From: Monosiga brevicollis MX1
Lineage: Eukaryota; Opisthokonta; Choanoflagellata; Craspedida; Salpingoecidae
Assembly (NCBI RefSeq): GCF_000002865.3
Contig: NW_001865057.1
Span: 93,342 to 157,341 of the forward strand
DNA: 64,000 nucleotides
Reading direction: 5' to 3'
Positions 23,695 through 35,000 of the stretch are shown here, one piece after another; the stretch's first letter is position 1; each line of letters starts with the position of its first letter. A program made the position numbers and the translations under genes. Under the pieces are notes generated by a model. The model had not been told where the DNA came from. It did not search any database and saw only the letters and a program-made list of their open reading frames with translations.

Positions 23695-25770
23695 CTAAGA
23701 AATGAGCCCTTCCATCTCTGACATGAAGCGGTCATATTCATCGTCCTTGTTCTTCTCCGCCTTGCCACTCGAGTCCTTGGCCGGCATACTGGGTTGGGGC
23801 AGAAGCTGTGCGGCCCTGATACAACGGGAATTAAGGATGGTCAGATTGTTGCCGAAAAATATTGGGCAGGAGGGCCACACAAGAGCAAGGAGAGCAAGGT
23901 TTGTGGTCAGAGCTGCAAACATACTTGACACGCTTGGCCTCGGGCGCTGCGTCGCGTCGGATGCGCACTGAAGACGGCATAAACTTGCGAAGTTCTGCTT
24001 GCTTATCCCGAACCTGGGGCTCAGCTGATAACGTCGACGCAAGTGCTAATCATTTACCCAAAGGGTGCATTGAGGTCAATAGTAGGCATGAGCGCACGGC
24101 TCACAAGAGGTGGTGGTGCAGGCATGGTCAGCTGATCATAAGGATCAAACGGATGCAGAAACGCACCGGCGCGAGCTTGATCTTTGGGATTGCTTGGCGC
24201 CTGGCGCTTTTCGGGATGTGCCTGGCTGTGACGAGCGCCGTGGCGTGGGCCACCTGGGCCGGGGCGTGGTCCGCTGTGACGTGGCGGCATTGGTCTGGAC
24301 ATGACACCCGGGGCCGGCATGAAACGCTGAATTGGTGGTCCATGCGGCGGAACCATGATGCCGGGGGCCGGTGGCATGGGTGGGCCATGACCCATCCCCT
24401 AAGCAAGATGTATGTGAGAGAGATGATGATATGGACCGTCGACCATGATATAAACTGAGTGGCTGACCAGTAAGTCAGCGGAAGCGCTCAGACAAGAACA
24501 ACATACCAGGCCTGAAGGAGGCATAAGAGGATGCATGGGTGGCTGTAGAGGACCCGGTGCCGGTGCGTTTGGCACGATGGAAGTGGTGTTGCCAGCCGCG
24601 TTGGTCTGCGGATCCTCAGTGCCAGGCAAGGGGATATCATCTAGCGCAACATCATCGCCGTCCTCGGCAGGCAAGGGAATGTCATCCAAGTCCACGTCGT
24701 CGCCATCGTCATCCTGCACCAAATTATTTTGCAGAGCCTTGCCATTAGTTGTGGTACTCTCGCGCCCAGCGGTACCGGTTGCCTGCTTGGTTTGTGCGTC
24801 AGAAGCCTGGTTGCCTGTGTCCGGTGCAGACGATATTGCCTCGGGTGTATTTGTCTTGGAAGAGTCCACCGTTGTGCTGGCTGAAGGGCGTGTGGCTGGC
24901 GGGCCAGTGGATGGCACTTTGCCGTCGCCATTATCATCATCATCATCATCATCATCGAGCACACGGCGAGCGGGCTGGGCTTCCCGGGGCGGGGAGGGCA
25001 CCCGGACGCGCCGAGCGCGAGTATCTGCACGGTCTTCGTCTTCATCCTCACTGTCACCGTGTCGGGGAGGTGGGGGTGGGGGGCGCATGCCAAACTGTAC
25101 ATCGGCGTCTGTGCCTGTGTAATAAAAGACGCGGCGTTTCTCGCGTCGTTCATGGAAAGACTCCTGAGTTTTATCAAGTTGGCAAATGGCACGTTGTCCA
25201 ACAAGGAATGAGCCCGCTGGGCGGTCACAAAAGACGGGGGACTAGGGCGCTGAAGATGCGATGCGCACCTCCCACTGGCGAAAGTCTTCAAGCTTCTCGC
25301 TATCGTGCTCTTGCAGCCATTCAAGAATTTTGTCCAAGCTTTCTCGCAGCTTCCGGCGTCGTTCCTGCAGCATGTGACGCTCTGTCTCAACCTTGGAGAT
25401 ACGCTCTGCGCTCAGGAAGAAAGCGAAAACATGAGCTTTGGCATGATGCTGTTCCCGGTGGGCAGCCTGGATTCTCAAAGGTGGACGCACGCTTATCCAT
25501 TGTCTCATAAATCTCTTTGAGCACTTCCTTGGGATTTTGTGCGTTCATCACCGCCACTCGTTGCTTCACTTTGTGATCTTTATTCTGTCTCCCGTCCAAG
25601 CGGTGCAGATGAGGGGCGACACGGGGCGAGCAAACGAAAACAAGATGGGCGAGGCAAATGAGCACGCTTTGACTGACCCGCTCCAGTTCTTTCTTCTTGG
25701 CCTGCTTGCGTGCCTGATCCATAGGATTCAGGAGCTTGCCGCTCTTGCTGAGCTTTGTCGAGCGCCCCAT
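23695..25770 (-). CDS. WBP11: WBP11 (WW domain-binding protein 11), splicing factor
   Basis: WBP11 (SNP70/NpwBP) is a nuclear spliceosome-associated proline-rich protein that activates the helicase step with PQBP1 and DHX15. The start is fixed by MGRSTKLSKSGKLLNPMDQA at 25770, almost identical to human MGRRSTSSTKSGKFMNPTDQA. A Lys/Arg/Glu-rich helical region follows (near 25280-25430). The exon at about 24490-25088 is acidic and proline-rich, with RPPPPPPRHGDSEDEDE, an eight-Asp run, and DLDDIPLPAEDG / LDDIPLPGTED repeats matching the family's SIPLP/DIPLP motifs. A further Pro/Met/His-rich exon (about 24050-24395) supplies PPxP WW/SH3 ligands. The last exon ends with KNKDDEYDRFMSEMEGLIS, matching human DDVYEAFMKEMEGLL, at TAG 23695. 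It lies tail to tail with CFAP91 and head to head with the unknown tail-anchored gene. Confidence 0.92.
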
Positions 25771-26129
25771 CACGGCCGGTCTCGAGTTCAAGAGACGGAC
25801 CACTCAGTTGGACCTGTGGTAATCAGTCACACCCCACTCACGCCCTGGCGTGCACGTCACCCCTGCTACACAGAACACCCCAGGGATATGGCATGCACAC
25901 CACCGCCTCGCCAACAGGTAAGAACACACACCGCAAAGTGCGAGACGGGCTCGGGGCTCAAGCTCGGTCCCGTCTGTCTCTCTGTGTGTTGAATGTGTGC
26001 CTTTCTGTGTCTGCAGTCAAAATTTCTAGATTTTGTCAGACTCGAGATTCCGTGAATCAGTGGCGGGTGTCGCGTCACCTCACAGTTCGCGGGGAGCGCG
26101 TTTTCGGGCTTTTTCGGCTGTCAAGCATC
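25771..26129. promoter_or_regulatory. Divergent promoter region of WBP11 (-) and unknown tail-anchored gene (+)
   Basis: A gap of 359 bases between two start codons on opposite strands, so promoter elements are probably shared. A short TG/TC-rich stretch lies at about 25975-26010. No specific element is identified. Confidence 0.45.
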
Positions 26130-26851
26130 ATGGTGGAGTATGTGACGAGGGCCAAGCAGCAGCTGGAGTCGGTCTGCCCCAGCTTCTTGCTGCGACTGGC
26201 GCCAATCCGACTGCCACCAATCCACTTTGACTTGACGAAGCAAAAGGCGCGCGAGGAGCTGGAGCAGTCGCGACAAGCCCTCATCCTCGATTCCCCGGTC
26301 AAGGCTGCGATCATGGTGAAGAAGCGCATGCGCTTGACCTTTGTCTTCCTTTTCCTGCAGCTACATGCCCGTGGTAACCAGACGTTTTGGGCCGAAATCC
26401 TTGCCACCCCCGAGCGCGAACGCGAGCTCTATTGCTTCCTTGCGTTTTCCACCGTCGAGCTGTACTGTGACCTGCTCACGCACATCCAGCCCCGGCCTCC
26501 CCACATTCACGCCCTGCTTGAGGAGATTACTGAGGTTGATCTGCTCCAAGTACGTTTTGCTCGGAACAGCCTCGCTTTGCTTAGCCCAGACCTTTTTCGC
26601 CTCCCTCTCACGTTGCCACTGCCTTACGCTGGCAGTCGTTCCATCAACTGTACGAGCCCATGATAACTGAAGTTCGACAGCAAAGAGCTGAACGCGAGCC
26701 CAATTTCATGCCCAACGAGACGCAGTGTGCGCGGGTGGCTGCTGCTGCAGCTCCGACCTGTGGCGCTCCGACCTGGCTCCCATACCTGGCCGGAGCCACG
26801 CTGGTGGCCGGTGTGGCCTGGCTTGTCTGGCGCCGGCGCCACCTGGCTTGA
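26130..26851 (+). CDS. Unknown tail-anchored membrane protein
   Basis: Not assigned to a family. Exon 1 (26130-26549, 140 codons) starts MVEYVTRAKQQLESVCPSFL and is mostly helical. Exon 2 (26636-26851, 72 codons, phase-0 junction) starts SFHQLYEPMITEVRQQRAER. It ends in one strong membrane span, WLPYLAGATLVAGVAWLVW, followed by RRRHLA and a TGA. A single C-terminal span with a very short basic tail and no signal peptide is the layout of tail-anchored proteins of the mitochondrial outer membrane, ER or peroxisome; the basic tail favours mitochondria or peroxisome (inference). A 45-base stretch at about 26314-26358 has a GTGAAG start, a pyrimidine-rich end and TGCAG, and is a multiple of three. 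It could be an in-frame intron; removing it would delete VKKRMRLTFVFLFLQ. Confidence 0.7.
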
Positions 26852-27253
26852 GCCGACCCACCTTGCCGATGCGCATGCTTGTACAGCACACAATGGCGTG
26901 CCTTTTGTATCTGCTGAGCCACAAACCGCTCACACTTGCGGCTTTAAACGACTCGACACCCACCATCACCATTCGTTCGTACTTGACATGTGAACTCGTT
27001 GGTTTTGTCATTTCTCCTGTTGCGGTTTCGGTTTCTTATTTGCTTGTGAACGCGACAAATCATAGTAATACTTCATTGAAACCAGAGTCAAAGATGCATA
27101 TCCCACGGGATATCCATGACACACACGGCGCAACATCTGCACCCACATACACAAACTTGCCCAAGAACACACCACATGAACAATATCAGACGCGACCAGC
27201 GGAAGCATCGACGCCAAGGCCGCCCAAATAGCGTTGGGGAAAAAAGGATTGCT
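26852..27253. other. Convergent intergenic region
   Basis: A 402-base 3' gap between the tail-anchored gene (+) and the SH2-CH gene (-). It is AT-richer than its surroundings toward 27040-27090. No gene seen. Confidence 0.45.
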
Positions 27254-29486
27254 TTAAAAAGGACTCAGGCTGGCCTCATACATGAGCAGCTTTGAGAAGA
27301 GCTTCAACATCTCGCGGCGGTCGGCATTGTGCAATGCTACGGCAAAGGCGGGCGAACGGAGGGTGGCATGTTAAATGTGTGCGCAAGTTGCAGATGGTAG
27401 TGGCTTGAGCGTGATGGGGCTGCGATACGCTTGGCATACCAGCTGGGTCGAGCGGGGCGACGTATTCCTCGCCCGTGCCCTCCTCGTCCACGGGAATGCC
27501 AAGTTTCCTATCATGCATGGGATATCAAAAACCAGACACGAGACGTGTGAGTGCTGGCCACCAGTCGCAATGAATCTGCCTGCTGCGGTGTTTTCCGAGG
27601 CAAGCAACAGACCGCATATACTTGATGACAATGTTCCAGTTGTCAATCTCTTGTGGAAAGGCTCGAGGATTCTTGTGGAAGTGAGGTGGTTTGATGCCGG
27701 TCTCCTTACTCACTGACTCGAGTGCTTTGATCACTGTGCAACGAGATGCGGGTAACATTGAGAGCTAGCATGCACGTTGTGGGTGGCCGTCGCCTGTGCG
27801 CTGCTCTGTTTCCAGAGAAAACGAGGGGAAAAAAACTTACCTGCCACACCGTTCTTCAGAGAGTCGGTAAGATCAGACACGGGGGACATGCCCACCTGCT
27901 CCAAGTGGTCGTTGATCCATACGAGATACATCTGTCAACAGAAGGGAGAGCATGAAGGGGCAGGGTCAGCCGAGCTGGACCGCAAGCTGCGCACGAGCCA
28001 CGCGTTCGATGTGAACTGGAGGCAAAAGTGGGGTAGAGCGAGCGGACAGACCTTCTCCTCGGCAAGTGCAGCTTCAGAAAGCATTTTCATGTGCTCATCA
28101 GCGCGATCAGCGGCGGCGTTTTGCAAGTCGGCAGGCTTCTTGGTCTCTTCCTCTTTGATTTTGATGTCAACTTGCTGAATCTGATCGTCACGATCAAACC
28201 ACTCCTTGACGCGAGGAATGTTGCGAAACTGGTCGGTAGGATCAAATAGCAAGGTGAGCAACGGGCGGTGGCGACCCAGACCGTCTCGTTCTTGCAGCCA
28301 CATATACCAGTTGACGGAACTTACGCCCTCACGCTCCTGCACGTTGATGCCTTGCTGGACAGCTGCTGATGGTGCAGCGCTAGGTGCAGGCGGGTTGACC
28401 ATCCGGCCATCTGGAGACAAGTACCATGTGGGTTGGGGTTGGAAATGAGACGTCATCGAGCTTCGAGCTCAGGCAGGGGGCTGGGGGCAGGCTGAGGGTC
28501 GCATACCTGGATTCATCAGTGGACTGGCAGCATAGGGGCCTTCCACACCCACCGGAATCTGCCAAGCCCGTCGCAATGAAGTGCCGCGCCATGACAGAAT
28601 AAGGATGGGGGACGTGGTGTGGGCAAGAGGTCGATACGATAAGAAACGAGGTGGAAAGGCGCAAAGTTATTGAAGGAACACAAAGTTCGGAACTGACCAC
28701 AGAAGCGGGGCTACTGGCAGCAGGTGCAGTTGTGCTCATGCGGGCCATGCCTGCGGTGATGCCACCGGCCGTGGGCAGAGAGGCGTTCCAATGGTTTTGA
28801 TATTGTTGCAACTCGCTGGCTGAGACCGTGCTGGCACAGAAGCGAACAAGGACGGTGGGCAGGCGGTCATCTGGGTTGCGGTAAAATTGAACCAGCTCAT
28901 CCAATGAGCCAAATCCAGGGCCGTCATCAATGCGGTACAGGCCTGTCTTGCGCTATGCAGGTGGGTGAGCCAGGGGTGAGGCGAGTTGGAGAAGATGTGA
29001 TTCGACCTAAAGGCGTGAGCGATGAAACTTGTACCGAGATTTTAAAGTGCTGAAGTTTGCCTTGAGCCACGACTGAAAGGGCATAGTCTCCTGGTGTGCG
29101 TGCGCTCTCGCGCACCAGGAACAGTCCCTCAGAGAAACTATCAGTATACCGACCATGAAAATGGCAAGTCAGGCCTTGAGGCGTCGGAGCCAGATGCGCA
29201 GCACCACGCGGGACATCAAAAGCTGAACAAGCATACCCATTGCTGCGCACAAGAGCATCGACCTCTTCGCGGCTAATCTTGCCGTGCATGTATGGGGGTT
29301 TGTCTGGCATGCGAGCAAGCATACAGGACGGCAGCAGTGAGATGTGCACTTGCGATGCGCTGGCACGTCGGCATGCACGAGCGTGCGCGGACTGAGACGG
29401 TTGTATGTACCAGAGACAGTCGTCATGGCTTCCTCATCCGTGACATTCTGGTACATGGCTTGATTCTGAACCACGGGAGCCGTCAT
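27254..29486 (-). CDS. SH2 domain plus C-terminal calponin-homology domain protein
   Basis: A cytoplasmic phosphotyrosine-signalling adaptor with a probable actin- or microtubule-binding CH domain (inference from domains). The start MTAPVVQNQAMYQNVTDEEA is at 29486. The SH2 domain is spread over about three exons (29310-28800). KPPYMHGKISREEVDALV replaces the usual WFHG with YMHG. EGLFLVRESARTPGDYALSV has the phosphate-binding FLVRES Arg intact. GKLQHFKI keeps the betaD His, and FGSLDELVQFYRNP is the C-terminal helix. A Ser/Thr/Pro linker follows, then an unassigned region (SSVNWYMWLQERDGLGRHRP, FDPTDQFRNIPRVKEWFDRD). The CH domain (about 27930-27254) reads YLVWINDHLEQVGMSPVSDL, VIKALESVSKETGIKP, NWNIVIKYM, LGIPVDEEG and LHNADRREMLKLFSKLLMYE. 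Stop TAA at 27254. Exon borders were judged by eye. I know of no animal protein with this domain order. Confidence 0.78.
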
Positions 29487-31224
29487 GCTGCTGGTTCTTG
29501 AGGGGATTGCAGCCCTGGAGTCGAGCCGCGCCAAGGAAGAAAGGTGTAATGGGAAGGGGGCGGGGACAAAGCACCCGAGCTGCAGATAAACTCAATGCAG
29601 ACCGAGGCTTGAACGAGAGCCTGCTTGTCAACAAGACTTGTTTGTATTTTATGCCCTTTTGATGTTCTCAGGAGCCGCCGCGCAAGAGCTGCAACAGGTC
29701 CAGTGGTGGTCACCGTCGTCCCGCCGCTGCCGTTGATGTTCCGAGTGTGCGCCGTGTGTGAGAGAATGAGAGAGAGAGAGAGAAAACAAACAAAATAAAG
29801 ACAGACATTTGGTAATGGAATGATGAATGCTGACATTCGGCGACGTACCAAGTGTGATGACGCCGAAGCAGTTGTCAGAATTTTTAAGGTGGTGACAATT
29901 GTTGTTTAGAACTTCTGTATTCCAATGTCATCGAGAACAGCTGTGACGTCTCTAACATCTGGTCATCGCGTCATCGGTCATCGGGGCATTGGTGCTGGTG
30001 CGCAAGGTTGTTTGCACAGCGACCAGGTGAAGAGGAGTAAATGGGTGTTGATCTGAACTGCGCGATGCAAAAGTATTTTCAGGGTATTGTGTGGCGACCT
30101 GCGGACAAGGTTTTACGCACGCCAACTTGAATTGTTTTCGGATTCGCGCTTGCTGGCAGAAACAATGATTTTTGTAGAACCGATGAACGCGCGTCCCCTC
30201 TGCTGCTGCTGCGTCTTGTCACCGCACGTTTGCTGGTGTTGGCATGACAGTTTGGATGGCCAATCAAGATTTTAAAGCGTGATGAGCACGCCTTTCTTGC
30301 GTTGTGTGTGAGGGCGCCCAATGGAGCTCTGAACTTGGTCGGCGCCTGCCAGCGACCGTGAGACTGAATTGGCCTCGACCGGTCTCGACCAGCTCGGCGT
30401 TCTCTGAAATCAACATGCCCAGCGGCACCCCGCTTACCCCATTTACTAGCCTCCCAGGACACTTTGCACCGGAATTTCGACACGCCAGCAGAATCTGTGC
30501 GCGCTTGTCCAAAACGCCTATGGAGGACTGTATGTGCTCTGGCGACCAAACACGTACAAAGCCAAAGGCAGCTGTCGGTGGTCAAGGGTCTCAAGGAACA
30601 CGCATGGGATCAGTATGGGATCTTTGGTGGTCGACTTTTCTTGTTCAGGTGCTACGTGCTTCACCATCACGTTTCAAAAAGCCTTTGCGTCGGGGAAGGA
30701 ATTGCAAGCATGGTGGCGATTGGCCGTTTTTGTGGCTGGCCTTCAGAAGGAACAAGACAACGACAACCCCCGCCTCTAGGTTTGGCACGCGTCGCTAACG
30801 TTGATGAAGTAGGACATTCCCTGAACCCTGCCTGTTCTGTTGATCGACCAAACAAACTCACACGACGTCCGACGCGTTGAAACGCGTGCTTGTTGCGTAC
30901 CAGCACGACCAGATCCACGTCCACTCGAATTTCTTGCAGCAGCCTTGCCAACGTGATGACGTCTACTTGAACGTGTGCGCATGCGTTGGTGTTGGGAGAA
31001 CATGTCCCTCTCGTTCCTCGGCCCACCAGACAGAAGGACAGGAGCCTGTCCCGGTCCGCTCGTCGATGTCTCTCCCTGCTCGAGTGTGTGTTTTCCGTTC
31101 AAAACAGTTGATGCCCGTTTCTTTTTCCTTCCTCTTTTGGCTGACTCTGAATTACGGTACAATCAACCAACCGGTTCCTTGACAATGTTACGCCTTGTGA
31201 CGTTGCACTAGTTACACTTTCCAC

Positions 31225-31300
31225 ACACTTTTATACCTGTTTGACACACTTTTGATACACTTTTATACCTGTTTGACACACTTTTGACATACTTTTGACA
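31225..31300. repeat. 32-base tandem repeat, about 2.4 copies
   Basis: Units at 31225-31256 and 31257-31288 differ only at the last base. A partial third copy lacking the middle follows at 31289-31300. The core contains CACTTTTATACCTGTTTGAC. No internal symmetry suggests a structured RNA. Confidence 0.9.
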
Positions 31301-31390
31301 ATGATTGTACCGTCGTGGCTGGGATCGCCATGTATCCACTTTTCCGCTCCTTGATGATTTGGTTGGGGCTCTGGATGGATTGCTTCGCTT

Positions 31391-31391
<1 letters not shown>

Positions 31392-31432
<41 letters not shown>
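31392..31432. repeat. (CA)n microsatellite
   Basis: An uninterrupted run of about 41 bases in the intergenic region upstream of the DRE-TIM-like gene. Confidence 0.97.
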
Positions 31433-31435
<3 letters not shown>

Positions 31436-32082
31436 GCGGAACGAAAAGGGTGCAGGGGCAAGGTACGGGCAGGGAGCGCCTCACGGTTTGTTCTGGCTTT
31501 GCGCGGTGGATCTGCACACGCTAACATTGGCACAGAAGTGAACGCGACGCGTTGAGGTCCTCTCTTGGCGCGTTGTCTGCGCTGTGTGGCTGCGTGTCAA
31601 TCAAGTCGCCACTTGCAAGCCCCAACCCGCACGATTTTCCTTTTTGCTGCATCTTATTTTACCATTTGCGCGTTTGCTTTTGTACCACTCGGATCGTGTG
31701 TCGTTTTACGCCCTCTCCGATCGTGGTCGGGCCCGACCACACCTTGCTGTGCGCTCGCCGTCCGGGAACATCAACAAGCCAGCCAATCAAAACATCAACA
31801 CACACGACCCCCTGCTGCTGTTGCTGCTGCAACAGAGAACAACCACAGAGGCCGCCCCGCCCCACCGGTGCTTTCAATCTCGGGGCACCATTGATCGTCT
31901 GCACGCGCGCCCAGCTCGCTGCCTTTCCTTCGTCTGGGTGGGCAGCGTTGCCCTCGTTCTTCTTTTCGTTACCACCGGCCCGGCCATTGCATAGCCTCCC
32001 CTCGCCTCACACCTACCACCAGGCTCAGTCTCCCCGAGACCCCCGTTGCTGACGGCATTGCAACACCCACACAAGTGTCGCC

Positions 32083-35000
32083 ATGGCTTCCCCCTCCCCC
32101 TCGGCCTCTGCTTCCCCACCCACATCTCCCCCAGCAGCGGGAAGAACACCATCCCGTCGCATCGTCGTACAACCCCCTCCACCGCTGGCCAGCATCCGAG
32201 AAGTGGATGATGGTGAGTTTCATTTTACCCCCGTTCCTCGTCGCCCCGAATCACTCGCCAGCCCCCACACCTATCCGATCTGATCTGACCGCCACCTCTG
32301 CCCGCTTGCTCGCTGGCCCATGTTTTTCGATACAAGAGCAAACCCCGACCCACAACAGCACCGCCAGCGCCAACGCAAGCATGCCTCCACACGAGTCCCG
32401 TACGTCCCGACGTCCACCACGAAGCCTTGTCCAATCAGGCCAAAGGCCTTCGACATCTGGCTGCTTCCCCTCTGCCCCACCTCAGGCCCCACCCATCTCA
32501 TCTAAAAGTCATCTAACCCCTGCCCCTCGTGTGTGTGCCCGGCCATACATCCCAACTCTCAGACAAAAATCCACATCGGCGTGTGCGCATGCGGCCTGAC
32601 CCTCTGACCGACGTGATGGATACCAGCGCTTCCCCCTCTACTGCCTCACCTCATCGTCGGGTACGTTCTCGTCACACATCGAGGCCCCTGCCGCCTTTGT
32701 TGCTGCCCGCGCGGCACATACCCGATCCATACCTGTACTGCCCCAGACGCACCCTGCCTGGGACAGTCTGACTCGGCCGTGACGCTTGACAATTCGTGAT
32801 AGGATCCCAGTGCGTCATCTTCACAGCCCACTCAAGTGTGGGGATTTCCTCGGGCCTATCATATTGAAGATACCATCAGCCTCGGCCCCTCCTCCACCCC
32901 ACAAGCTGTTGCCCACCATGCGCTCATCACCGAGAACGGCGAACGCTGTACGTCCTCAAACATCCGCATTGGCTCCTGGGGAACCACCAAACTCCAAAGC
33001 CATGTGCCTCATCGTGGCTGCCGCTTGCCGCGCTTTGCGTAGTTGGCTTTGAAGATATGCTCGAGCCTAGCTCTGGCCTGATGCCACCCACCGCCTCAAG
33101 TACCCGCTCGCGAGGCCATCGCCGCTCTGCCAGCGCCAACAGCGAGTTGCTCTATGACAACCTCACCTCCGCCGTCAACCCCACATCAAGCCTGCGCCAG
33201 CCCAACACACCCCATGCCAGAAGTGCTCTCAACGATCTGCTCTTTACCCGGCCTGTCTCGCGCACCTCGAGCGCCACCCGCACCGCCAGCGCTTCAGCCG
33301 GAACACCCTTTGCCACCCCTCCCACCACGCCCGTCCCCGTTTCTACCCTCCTGCAAACCAGCCTCCCCATCGACTCCGCCCATACCTCCGCCTTCTCGCG
33401 AACCCCCTCAACCCGCGTCATGAGCAACTGCATCGGCCGTGATATCCTCAAGCGTATGGATGCAGCCGCCGCCCGCTGCCCCCCCATTGACCCAGAGCAA
33501 ATTCATGATCGCGAAGTTCGACGACGTCTGCGAGAGATGAACGTCTTCATTCTTGACAACTCGCTGCGCGAGACGGTTGTTGGGGCCGTACATGGTCACT
33601 CCGTTTCCAAAAAGCGCGAAATCTTTCGCTGGGTTCACGCCTGCAACTTCAATTACACCATCGTCGCCAGTCTGGGACCCGAGTGGCGTGTCGACGAAGA
33701 CTTTATGGCTTATCTTCGCGACGAGTACTACAATGCCGCCAACCTCCCCCAGCGCATGCCGTCTCAAGACTATGCGGGCCCGGACATTGATCCCCTTGAA
33801 CGCTGTTTCGTCTTTTGTGAGCTTGCCGACACCATCTCCTCGGCCGGCCACATCTACGTCAACGACGAAGATGCGCCCATTACCCTCCAAAAATCTATCG
33901 ACCTCGGCTTTCACAATATGATTGTCGAGGTCGACCTTGCCCGCATCATGATGCTTGACCACCTACTCCAACCCGAGTTTCGCTGGAACGAAATTTACGA
34001 TCGGCTTGACTTTGAGAGCCTGCATAGCGCAGCTGATGTGCCCCGGGACATTGCCATTGAGATTGAGCACGCCATTGCCCTCCGTTACGCTTCAGCCGTC
34101 AGCTTCGTCATTCAGAGGCACATTCTTCCCTGTTGCAAAAAGGGAATCAAGCCGAAAATCTTTGTCAACCTGCGCGACTTTCCCATTGCCATCCTCCGCT
34201 GCCCCGATCGCCTCTTTCGCTTTGTGGCTGCCCTGGCCGCAACGCACGAGCAGAACTGCTTGATTGGTCTCATGTATGAAGACCCCATGGGTGACTTCCT
34301 GCCCTCCGAGCTTGGCTATTGGACTCGTCTTTTGCGTGACACCATGGACAGCGCGGGCTGGGTGTCCAAGTTTCAACAAGACGAGAACCAGCTCGATGGC
34401 CTTCTTCTCACCCACATTCACGAACAGTGGGGAGCTGCTGACACGGCGCAGCTCATGTGCCTGGCCAACGGCGCCGATGGCGCGTGGTGCAGCGTCTGCA
34501 CCGTTGGTGCCGCCATTGGGCATGCCTCCTCGGCCGTCCTTCTGGCCAATCTGGCCCGCATTGGCAATAAACATGTGCAAAACAAGTACCGCTCGCACCA
34601 GCTTTTGCCCGCCGCCCGCAATGTCCACTACTTGACCACCAACCGGCCCGTGCCCTCGCGACAAGTGGTCTACGGCACCATGGCGCTCGAGGCCGTCTTT
34701 GCCTTTCGCAACATTGCCGGTGGCATGGGTTACGACTTTGATCTCGACATCAACGGCTCTGGCGCAAAAACGGACAGCGACACGTTTACCGCTGCCGGCT
34801 TCTTTGGAATCGAGCCGCCTGTGCGCCTGACCGCGCTCAGCCCCCCGGCTCACTTTTTGCAGCGCTGCATCGAGTGCTACGGCAACCATCGTCTTTTCCA
34901 AGACCCCATTTTTGGCCAGCGACTCAAGGAGCGGGCCTTGGCATGCGAGCGGGCTCAACAAGCCATCGAGTACTCTACACCCCTGGGCTTGCATCAGCTG

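Larger units (their letters stand above)
29487..32082. other. 2.6-kb intergenic region without a supported gene
   Basis: The largest gap in the window, between divergent genes. It contains a (GA)n run at 29769-29783, a 32-base tandem repeat at 31225-31300 and a (CA)n run at 31392-31432. Open frames of 60-170 codons occur at 30079-30880 on both strands, but none shows a recognised domain or a clear exon chain. The C-rich 31550-32080 stretch is likely promoter and 5' leader of the downstream gene. Confidence 0.55.

Noticed and set aside
30079-30880. Overlapping open frames of 138-171 codons on both strands
   Set aside because: No recognised domain, no convincing splice chain on either strand, and the frames contradict each other. 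Left as unannotated intergenic sequence.
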